This document shows positions 15,517 through 27,500 of a stretch of 64,000 nucleotides of DNA, one piece after another. Origin of the DNA: Lachnospiraceae bacterium (GTDB taxonomy: Bacteria > Bacillota > Clostridia > Lachnospirales > Lachnospiraceae). Position 1 is the first letter of the stretch; every line of letters starts with the position of its first letter. The DNA is taken from NCBI GenBank assembly GCA_017558145.1, contig JAFYWF010000100.1, positions 124,001 through 188,000 of the forward strand, in the 5' to 3' direction. The notes beneath the pieces are model-generated. The model saw only the letters and a program-made list of their open reading frames with translations, did not search any database and was not told where the DNA came from. The position numbers and the translations under genes were made by a program.

Positions 15517-18500
15517 TTACCATTCACCTTTTTTCATCGTCCATTGCTTCCAACGAGCTAAAATATTAAATTTCACCGTCTTACTTCCGCCATAGCTTCC
15601 GGTACCATTAATTTTAATCGTACCAACTCCTACTTTTACATTTTCTCCATAGGTTACCGTATAACCATCGTAAGCACTTCTTTTAATTTCTTCTCCGTTG
15701 GTCAGTAATACCTTACCAATCTTTGGTGTCACTTTTTTACCTGTATAATACCAAGGACCTCCTTCTAAAGTTACGGATGCTTTGGAAATGATTTGGGTAT
15801 ATACATGAAGCTTTGCAGTTACATAACTATTTTCTATGTAATTTCCGCCTGCTTTGGCCGTTGCACGTACTTCAATGTAATCATAACCTCTTTCCGGTAA
15901 CTGATATTGTTTCAGAGAATCCAATTCTACCCCTTTTACCACATAGGTAATCTTGTAGTATTTACTACTAATTGCTTTTCCCTGATCCAGCAACTGCACT
16001 CTGCGAGCTCCAACCTTGCCATTTTTGTACATAGCATCACTTACCGTCAATGTAATATCTTTGGAAGAAAAGCTTTTTGCCATAATACTATAATTGGCAA
16101 TATTTTTCACATATCCCTTGCAATTATTTGCACCACGTATGGTAATAAATGGGGCATTTTTATCCGTCTTTAATGCCGGCTTAGTATGATTTCCATAGCT
16201 TACATTGTAGTCCGTTTTATCAATGGAAATGATAGTTCCATCCGGTGTTGTATAAAGCAATTCTACCTCAGGTCCGCAACCGCCGGCACTGTATGGCACG
16301 CTATCTTTCTCCAGAATCACTTGCAGATTTTGTACATTTTTAGCCAAATCCAGCGGCGTAATTTGGAAGCTCTTGGTAACACTTCCTGTGTATCCTCCCC
16401 TACCGGTAAATACTATCTGGTATGTACCTGCAGAAATCAGATTTTCTCGTGTTACTTCTTCTCTTCCCTTTTTATATGTTACCGCATAATCACGTCCTTC
16501 TGTCAACAATACTTCGGTAGCAGTATATAGGTTATAGGTTGGATATTGAGCCTTCTTATTATAGGTATAAAGACCGGTATCTCCTTCCGTTATTCGGAAC
16601 GCCACTTTACTTAGTGGAATTCCTATAATATTTACGGTAGCCATCTTACTTCCCCGATAACCACTGCCTGCTTTGGCTTCCACTTTTAGAGTTGTTTGTC
16701 CAACAACCTGAGTCGCTTTTGTTACATCTTTCGTCCAAGTATTCGTTTTGGAATCTAAAACAAATACATCAAATACAGAATTAAATTCATTTCGTTTTTC
16801 TGCTGTCTCTGTGGAATATACATTGGTTCCGCATTTAACAGAAGTAATTAAATCTTGTAAGGTAACCTCTTTTCCATAATCATGCTTACCTTTATTTCCT
16901 AAAGTAATTTTAGCCTGAGACATTGGAATTTCTTCCTTCGTTACATAAAGGATAAAGCCTTCCCTTTCTCCAATATAATTTGCATTGGAGTATGGACTAC
17001 GATTGGAACGAATCATTTGTCCCTCTTCGTTATAACTCATAGCTGCATGAATATGAACTTTGTATACCCCCGGTTCTTTCACTGTGTTTCTTCCAAGATT
17101 TTCCTCTAAAGCAGGAGTATTTCCATCCATTCCCAAATAATCATAGGTTAGAACGTAATCTTTTCCTTTTACCAAAGTTTTATGATTGTATTTTACAGTC
17201 AAATCTAACTGTTGTTCTACATAGTTTCCATTTCTAACTTTAGCTGCCATAGAATCTTCATGATTCACTGTCACATTTTCATCACTAAGTGTTCTTGCAG
17301 AAATCGTGAAATATTTCGTAATGGTCATGCCACCGGCATAATTACCTTTGCCTTTGATGATAATCTGTGGTGCATTATTCCGGGTTACTAACGGTGCCTT
17401 TTGGTCGGCTGCCATAGCTTCATTTAAGGTTGCTGCCACTTTATTATTTTTGTAGCGCAAAGTATAATCTTTTCCTTCTTCTAAAATAACGCCTCGATCT
17501 TTTACGATCACTTGTGGTTTGATCACATTCCCGGTATAAGCGTAGATTCCATGCAGTTCTTCTTCATCTACACCTGCAAACTGGATACTAATGGTAGTGC
17601 CTTCTTCACACGGCTGCCACCTTGCATGTAGGTTCACCACAGACGTTACATCGTAAGCACCCAATTCTTCCACAACTTCACCTTCTTCAGAATCCAAATG
17701 CCAACTTGCTAAATAGGTAATGCCACCTTCCTCTTTGGTCCAAATAGGTAACGGAGTTGCAATTCCATATTTGTGAACAATCAAAAATTCATCCTTGTGA
17801 ACCTGAGTTCCCTGATCAAAGTATTTAATTGGATACGTATTTACTGTCCAGAATGCATAGAGAGTAATATCTTCCTCTAAACGTTCTCCGCCTTCTACTT
17901 TATCCTTTTCCTCAAATACAGCTTCTTTGGTATCCGGATCAATTGTCATCTTCTGATACCATCCTTGGAACGTGTATCCAACTTCTTCCGGTATCGGAAG
18001 TGTTTCCGGTAAAAAGATTTGCTCCTGCAATCCTTCCACATCTTCTCCGTGGCCATTGTTCATAAAGGTTACACTATAGGCTTTGGTTCCCGCAGGTAAC
18101 CACTGAGCATAGATTGTCAGATCCCCTTTGGTTCCTTTTTCAATTTGGTTAATACGATTTTCAAATGTATAACTTCCTGCACTACCGTTTCGAAGGGTGT
18201 ACCAACCTGCAAAAACAAATTCCTGTTCTTCGCCGTTTACCATTTCTTTTTTCGTTGGTGCACTTAACGTAAATTCATCCTCTTTTGTATAGGTTGTAGG
18301 ATTCGTAGTTTCTCCACCATCTAATACATAAGTAATATGATATTCCTTCGGTGTCCACTTGATATACAAAACAGTATCCGCTGTTAGTCCCAACGCACCT
18401 ATTGAGGTAATTTCTCCTCCCGGCTGACACTGGGCATCTGTATATAATGTCGCCGTATAATCTTCCTTCGTCGGCATCACTAAGGTAACGGATTGTCCAT

Positions 18501-21500
18501 AGGTATAAGTTGTAATCAAATCCTCTTTATTCTCGGCACTGCAATCTGTAAGGCTGCCGTAATCCAAATATCTAATCTGATATACCTTCGGATTCCATTT
18601 TGCATAAAATGTTGTACTTTCGGTAAAATCAACCGGTTTAGAAGTATCTACATAATTTCCACCGTCTGTAGCAGTATACCATCCTGCAAAAGTATACCCT
18701 ACTCTTACGGGATCAGAAGGTGCTAAAAAGGTTTCATCGTAGTATGTTTTTGAAGTTTTTACTGCTGTATTATCCTCATAGTTACCTCCATTGGCGTTCC
18801 ACGTAAAGGTATACTCTTCTCTTTCCCAGTGAGCATATAATGTACTGTCTTCCGTTAAGTTATATGGTGTATTTTCCGTAATTTTACCTCCACCGGTTTC
18901 CGCAGTAAACCAGCCCAAGAAGCGATATCCCATTCTGCTAGCCGTTGGAAGAACTCCGTAAAATCCACCTTCCATGATTTCTTTACTATTATTTTGACAA
19001 ATTCCTCCACATGGATCAAAAGTAACCGTAAACGTTGGTATGGACAATACCACAAAACCACTATTATTACTTAGGTTTGTTTCCTCTTCTACCGCCACAG
19101 CTTCAAAATACAAAATATCAGAGGAATTGTTATACTGACTAATCATATCCTGATAGTCTAATGTATAGAGTTCTTCTGCTCCGGCAGCCACTTTACCTAC
19201 ATAGTATTTTCCTAATACGGCCGCTTTCTCATTTCCATCCTTCACATATAAGTAAACATCAGTATCAGTCTGTCCGTAATTGTTCAGTGTAATCACAACC
19301 GTATCTTTTTCTTCTGCACGAATACAGTCTGCCTGCAAACTGATATCTGCAAAACCTATGGTAATGGCAATGACATCATTGGTTGTGTCAGCATTTTTAC
19401 CATTTTTAGGTTTCACCACGAAGGTGTATTGTGTTGTTTCCGTAATTTCACCAGCCAACAACAAATCTACCACTACTTCTTTCGTTTCCCCGGATTTTAT
19501 TTCCACATCGTAAGTTTTAGCATTGTTTGTGGAAGTGGACGTTCCTTTATTTGCAGCTATCTGAATCTGTGTTATGGTCTCTACTCCATGATTCGTAAGG
19601 CTTAAAGTAACCGGTAATAATCCGCCGCCAACAACCTGTTCTGCATCATACTCTGCAGCATCTACAGATAGATCCTGATATCCTTCAAAATTGCCCACTA
19701 CCTCTGTACACATATCTGTTAATTCTTCTATGGTACCTGCAGTGAAAATAGCTGTGGTTCTTGTATATGCCATATTTAATCCCTGATTGGTACTACATAC
19801 AGAATAATTCTTAATATATTCACCACAGTTGGTCACCTTCATCGCTGCCGACAGCTGTGTCCCTAGTACTTTTCTGGCATAAATTTCTGAACCTTCCTCT
19901 TTTCCCTGGGTGTATAAAACATAAGTTCCATCGCTCAGATTCACAAATGTGTAATCTCCATTTAAGGTAGCGTCATCCGCTGCTGTAAAACATCCTATCG
20001 TGCCATCTGCCAATGCAAATCCTATGCCATTGCTTTGGTACCATGTAAGAATATTTTGACCATGGTTATTGGCAAATTGCAGATTTGACAGTGTTCCACT
20101 CACCTCTAAAGCTGAAGCAGTTTCTCCAATACTACCTACATAAATTTGATGATCCTCCATGGTTGCCATATCTGCATCTGCATCCTTAATCCAAGCAAGC
20201 GACGGAGTCGTTCCCCAAGCACCTATGGTAACGGATGTAACTGGTCCTTCCACCGTAGCATATAGGTTCTTTTTCCATTGATCATTTTCGAATACTGCAT
20301 AGTAAATTTGATTCGTTCCCTGTAAGGTATAAACATCATTTTGTAGGTTATTTACCCATGCAACGTATACCTGATCTCCTACACACGCCAACTGTGGTTT
20401 AACATCCAACGTTGTATTTTGCGTAATCGTTTGAGTAATAAATTTTCCATTTTCGTATTTTGCCACACTAATTTCACAACCCTCAGAAACCTCTTCCAAG
20501 GTACTGCCGGCATGTAAATTCGCTTCCTTACCGTTGGTCCATGCCACATAAAAATCATTTCCGTTGGCTACCACTGATGGATAGTAATCTGCTGTTCCAT
20601 CATCCCAGATGATCTGTGGTTCGGACCATGCTCCTTCCGTACTTTGATAGAAGGAATACATAATGGCAGTATGATTTCCGGTGCTTCTTTCTTTCACGTC
20701 TCCGGTCCATACCATCAGCAACTGTCCTGCATCGTTGACTACCAACTGCGGATCCGAAGAAGGATACACATGAGACTGTACTGTGGTTTGTGTGGAATTA
20801 CTTGCTAATTTCATACCTAATGGTGAGGAATTGCCTATCACTCCATTGCTATTCCACGAAGACATATCCGCAAGATAACTTCGATCATAGGAAAAGCTTT
20901 CCATCTCTTGATATCCTTTTTCAAAAACAACATCATTTATTATGCTTGTTCTTTGTTTTGCAAACGATTTGTGGTAATAAATATAATCCTTTTCATGCAG
21001 TGCTTTTTTATATGTTTGGCCTAATAGGGATGCACTGACTCCTGATTCCCCTTTTAACATCGCTGTTACGGTGTCATGCTCTGTCTCAAAATATATTTCA
21101 TTGGTGGTTTCGCCATAGGTAGAAACATCTGCTACATAAGCCATTCCCACTCCACCTTTTAAATTCACTTTTGGAGCAGTAAATTTTGCTGTACCAACAA
21201 AATACATTTCTTCTGTTTTAAGATCAAATCCAATTCCTAAGGAGGTATCTACTCCTGCTTCCAGTTCAAATTGAACTACACACGGAATAATTCCTACCCA
21301 TGTCTGTGTCTGATCCCCCACTTTTCCACTAACACTAACGACAATTTTACCTCCAATGGCATCCAGACTTTCCGGATTTAATTTTCCCTCAACATAACCA
21401 TAAGCCTTGAAAGTAAATTCTTCGTCCGGTCCTAAAGAAGCGGAACCGTAGATCTTTGCATCATGCAAAGATACCATTCCTTTAGCAATATTGGTTCCAA

Positions 21501-24500
21501 TTTCATCCACTGCTTTCTTCCACTTAGACCATTCTTTCCCACTATCCTTGCCATTGTTGCTTTCAAATAAAGTTTCCTTACATCCAAATCCTACTTTAAA
21601 GGTATCCCCATCTAACTCGAATACTACCGGAACAAAGGATAAATCTAACTCTATTTCACCACCACCAATATAGGCCACATCTTTAGGAATCTTAAATTTT
21701 GTCATGCTTCCCAAAGAAAATTTACTATTGTAATAATCAGAGGAAAACTGTTCTTTTGCTGCAATATTGGTTCGAATACTATATTCTTCCCCCTGCTTTG
21801 TCACTAATCTGACATATAGGTTTTTCTCTTTTGGAAGAGAAGACATATCTAATTTAAAATATCCATCCTCACTGGTTGCAATGGTTGCCAGATCGATCAT
21901 CAGCTCATAACGCTCAATTTCTTCCTCCGGCACTGCTGCATAAGCAAAAATCTCAAATTTATTTTCCGCAGTATTGTCTTTATCACTATAGGCATATACA
22001 TTGCTAATGAGAGCATCTTTTCCCTTACAATGAACGGCAGAAATACCACTACCTAAATTTTTTCTCACCATTCCGATCTTCATAGTAGTCGAAATATCTA
22101 ACTTACAATCGGGAATATCTATGGTATTGTAATCCTCATGTTCCACGTATAATCTGCCATTTTCATAGGAAATGGTACTTGGATAAATTGGCCATGTAGT
22201 TTCACAGTCAGCAACTACAAACTTCATTTGTACCACATTTCCCTCCACATCGGTTCCCTCTACAATAGTAACTTTATTACTGATTTCAGAACCATTACTT
22301 CCCACAGGCTCTTCCATAATTACAAATTTAAAACCGTAATTTATGGCATATTCATGAGCTTTGGATCCTTCGTAGCAATAAATTGTCAAGAGATCCTTAT
22401 CCGTATTACTAAAGGCATCTGCAGAAATACTTTCCACATTTCTTTTTATGGTAATCTTTTCCAACTGTTTGCATTCCGCAAATGTTTTTTCCAGAATTTT
22501 GCTTACTCCTGCCGGAATTTCGATTTCCTGAATGGCAGTACCATAAAATGTATACATACCTATGGATTTTAATCTGCTGCTTAATTCTATCTTTTGTAAT
22601 TTTACACAGTTTCTAAATGCATATCCTCCAATAGAGGTAATATTTCTGGATAAGATGACATCCTCTAAAATACTACAACCATCAAAAGCATAACTTCCTA
22701 TGTTTTTCACGTTTTCTCCCATATCCAGGGCACCCAAAGAAGTACAGCTTTGGAAAGCATAGTTTCCAATGTTCTCCAGGCTATCCGGTAAGACAATACT
22801 GACCAGACTACTGCAACGTGCAAACATATAATCCGGTATGGTAGTCAAGCCTTCCGGCAATGTTAAATTGATTAACTGAGGACACTCATAAAATACACTA
22901 TATTTGACAGACGTTGAGCTACCATTCAAAGGACAACTCTGTAAACCTACAGGTAATTGCACCTCTCTAAGAACACTACAGCCACGAAAAGCTTCCAATG
23001 CAATACCGGTAACACTATCCGGTATCACCACCTGTGTTAAATTAGTACAAACAGCAAAGGCTCTTGCTCCAATACTTTGCAATCCATCGTTAAGTTCGAT
23101 ACAGGTAAGTCCTTTACAACCATCAAAGGCCTGTTTTTTAATTTCTTTTAAAGTAGACGGACAAGAAACCTCAGCCAATCCGATACATTGATAAAAGCTT
23201 TGTACTCCGATACTTTTCAAACCATCAGGCAGATTTACTTTTTTCAAGCTACTGGCTTCTTTAAATAAATAATCCGGTAATTCCTTCATCCCCACAGGAA
23301 GAGTTACTTCTGTCAAACTGGTACATTTGTAGAATACCGCATTGGATCCCACAGAAGTTAACTTCATCGGAATATTTATCTCACTTAAATTAGTACAAGA
23401 CTGGAAAGTATAGCTTCCCATCGTTGTCAAGCCATCCGGTAAAACCATTTGAGTAAGCCCTGTACAGCCATTAAAGGTAGAATCTCCCAATGATTTCAAA
23501 GACTCCGGAAGCTCTATTTGTGTCAATCCGGTACAGTTAGAAAATGCCGCATTTCCTATACTGGTAACTCCCTCCGGAACGGCAATGGATGTTAAGGCTT
23601 TACATCTTGCAAAACTATTATTTCCTATGGCCTCTAAATCAGAGGAAAAATATACTTTCTGTAACGATGTAGCTTCATCAAATATTTTCCCCGGTAAATG
23701 AGTCATTCCCTGTGGTATGGTTACCTGTGTCAATGCTGTACATTTATAAAATATACTGGATCCCATCAACATTCCATTGGTTCCCAGCGGAATATTAACT
23801 TCCTTCAGACTGCTACATTCGGCAAACACTCTGTTGTTTAACATGGTAATAGAATCCGGAAGCTCTACCGTTTCCAATTTGGTACATTTATAAAATACTT
23901 CTTCCCCCAAAGTAGTAACTTTATTTGGAAGAACAATACGTTCTAAAGAAACACAATTATAAAATGCTACCTTTCCAATGGTTAGTAACTCTTCTCCAAA
24001 TCCAACTTCTTTTAGTTTACTGCATTCATAGAAAGCTCTTTCTGCGATGGAAGTTATACTATCCGGCAGAATCACTGTCTCCAATGTTTTATTTTTTTCA
24101 AAAGCGCTTTTCCCAATTGTCGTAACTTTACAGCCATCTATGACTTCCGGAATTACAACAACACTTTCCGCTCCATCGTAAGATGTAATGGTTGCAAATT
24201 CTCCATTGGTTTTGGTAATGGTAAATTCTTCCTCCGGTGTCGCCGGTAATCCCTGTTCCAGGATTTCTTCTGCCGTCACCGTTTCCAAAACGGTGTGACT
24301 ATCTATCTTCTCCAAATAAAAATAATTTTGATCAAAGCGATAATATTTATTGTTGTAGCGAATGCTAAAACTATGTCCAATGGAAGCCATATCATATTCC
24401 CAATTTCCATCCGCATCGGTCAAACATTCTACTACAGATTGCGTATCTAAATCATAAATAGATACTTCAATATTCTTAATTCCATTGCCTAAGCTATCCT

Positions 24501-27500
24501 GCACATTTCCTTCGATACTTACAAAGGATAGATTGATTCTTTGTGTAGAAAACGGGATCGTATGCTCATTAGCATAAATTTGAGCCACGCTATTCTCTTC
24601 CCCATGAATGGTTAATTCCGGACAATAATTAAAAGCATTGCTGACAATTTTTGCTACATTTTTTCCAACCCAAACGTGAGCCAGTTTTTTACAATATTGA
24701 AATGCTTTCTCACCGATTTCCACCACGCTGTCAGGAACAATTACCACCTTCAATTCCGGCATCTGATAAAAAAGACGATCCGGCAATCTGGTCATGGTGT
24801 CCGTTAGTTCCATTCTTGTAATTTTTGTACAATCTCTAAAAGGACCTCCATCACCACTGATGTTTGCCAAGGTAGATGGCAAGACAACATTTTTCAATCT
24901 GATACAGTCGGAAAATGCGTCTGTTCCAAGAGTCGTCAAACCTTCCGGCAATTCTATCTCTTCTATGTATTCACAAGAGGAGAATGCTCCTGCACCAATG
25001 GTGGTTAGATTCTTTGGAAATTCTATTCCTGTGAAACCTTTACAAAGAGCAAAACATTTTGATCCTATGGTAGTCAGACTATTGGGTAGCTTAATCCCAC
25101 TTAAACCTGTACATTTGTAAAAACTTTGGGTTCCTAATTCTTTTAAACCTTCCGGCAAAGATACACTCTTTAGAGAAGACGCATCTGCAAACAAGTAATT
25201 GGGTAGAATTTCCATGCCTTCCGGTATGGTGACTTCTGTAAGACTACTACAGTTTTTAAACACACCACCATTACATTCTTGCAAATTCTTTGGAATATTT
25301 ATTTCTTCTAATTTTTTACAATTAGAAAAAGCATCTTCATTTAAAGTAATCAGAGAGTCCGGTAAATAAACCTTCTGCAAATTACTACAGGAGCTAAAAG
25401 CTGAATTCCAAATTTTTATCATCCCTTGGGGTATCTCAAGCTCTGTCAGCCCATTACAAAGTCCAAAGGAAGATGTCCCGATTTGTTCTAGTCTCTTTGG
25501 CAATGCAATTGCAGTAATGGAATCACAGCCATAAAAAGCATAATTACCGATTTTTTTCAAAGTAGAAGGCAGACTTATATTTTGTATCGCATCCGCCTGA
25601 TAAAATAGGTAAGCAGGCAGAACCGTAATCCCCTCCGGTACCGTAACTTTTGTCAAAGAGGTACAATTTCTAAAAGGGCCTTTTTCATCCAATCCACTGC
25701 CTACGGTACACTCCATAAGACCATAAGGAATATTAATATCACTTAAACTGCTACAGTTCCCAAAAGCATAGGCTCCTAGAAGTTCTACCGTATCCGGTAA
25801 ATTTACTTTCTTTAAATTGGAACATTTATCGAAAGCAAAATTTCTGATTTCTGTCACCTTATTGGGCAGTTTCAATTCTTCTAACGCGACACAATTTTGA
25901 AAAGCTTTCGATTCAATCGCCAACAGTTCTTCGCTAAATCCAATATATTCCAATGATGTGCAACCACTAAAAGCGTTGGTTCCAACGGTCACAACCGTAT
26001 CCGGCATGATTACTTTTTGCAGCGTAGTATTTTTAGAAAAAGTATTGCTTCCAATTTCTTTTACCGTTTTTCCATCCACTTCACTTGGAATCACTACTTC
26101 TCTATCACTGCCTACATAGGAAGTCAGACGGATATAATTTCCACCAATGGTTTCATAGGTAAAATCTTCGGCCGGTGTCTCTGTAACATCTTTAGAAAGA
26201 ATACTTTCTCCTACGACTTTTGTTATTTCCTGGTCTTTTTCTGCTGATGACAGATAAAAATAATCCTGGTCCAAACTATAAAATTTTGTATTGTAGCGAA
26301 TACTTACTCCATGTCCCTTGGTTACCTTACCATATTCCCAGGTCCCCTCACTATCTGTGACAAGTTCCGCAATGTTTTCCTGTGCCGTTACATCATACAG
26401 AAGAACTTCAATTCCACTAATTCCTTGTTCTTCCCATTGGTCCGGCTCTACTTCCACCATTTCCACAACACGTCCTTCCAATGTCACCTGTGATAGTGCC
26501 AAAGGTTCCGTGGAAAATGTAAACCCATAAGTAGAAGCATAGGTATTCGCTGCACTATCAGCCACCCCATGAATAGTAAGATTTTCACATCCGGTAAAGG
26601 CTTTTTCATGAATGGTATGTACATTGTCTCCCACCCATATGCGTACCAAACTATTACAGCCTCCAAATGCATAGGCTCCGATTACCAATACCTCATCATG
26701 AAGTATAATTTCTTTTAACCCAGGGGTAGAGTACAACAGATTTGCCGGAATTTCTGTCATTCCGGAAGGTATCGTTAACTGTGTTAATCTGGTACAACCG
26801 GAAAACAAACCTCTCTCGGTTGAAAATCCGGTCGTATTTATTTCTTTACATTCTTTTAACCCGGAAGGAATATTAATCGTTTTCAAACGAACACAATCGC
26901 TAAATGCATATGCTTCTATCGTTTCCATACCATCCGGCAAAGATACTGTAGTCAGATATTCACATCCGGTAAAGGCATTGGCCTTCATTTTTGTTACATT
27001 GGAAGGTACGGTAAGCTGTGTCAGACCCAAACAATTCTGAAAACTGGCTTTTCCAATGACACTAAGAGAGTTCGGTAATTCCAGCTTGGTAATTCCAACA
27101 CAATCTCTAAAACTGCTTGTTCCGATTTCTTCCAATCCTGCAGGGAAATTTACAGTAATCAAATTCGTACTATGACAAAACATGTAATCCGGTACTTTTT
27201 TCAATCCGGATGCAAAAGTAACTTCTGTAAGATTCGTACACCCTGAAAATACACCATATGGATACTTCACAGTATCGTTGGGTCTGGAACATTTTTCCAA
27301 ACTTGCAGGAATTTCGATTTCAGTCAAACTGGTACATCCTTCAAAAGCATGAGTCCAAAGAGTGGTCAGTGTATCAGGCAACGTAACATTTGTAAGACTG
27401 CTGTTTCCACCAAAGGCTTCTACCGCAATTTCTGTTACTCCTTCCGGTATTTCGATGGCAGCCAATGCACTACATCCCTGAAAAGCTTTTGTTCCAATAT

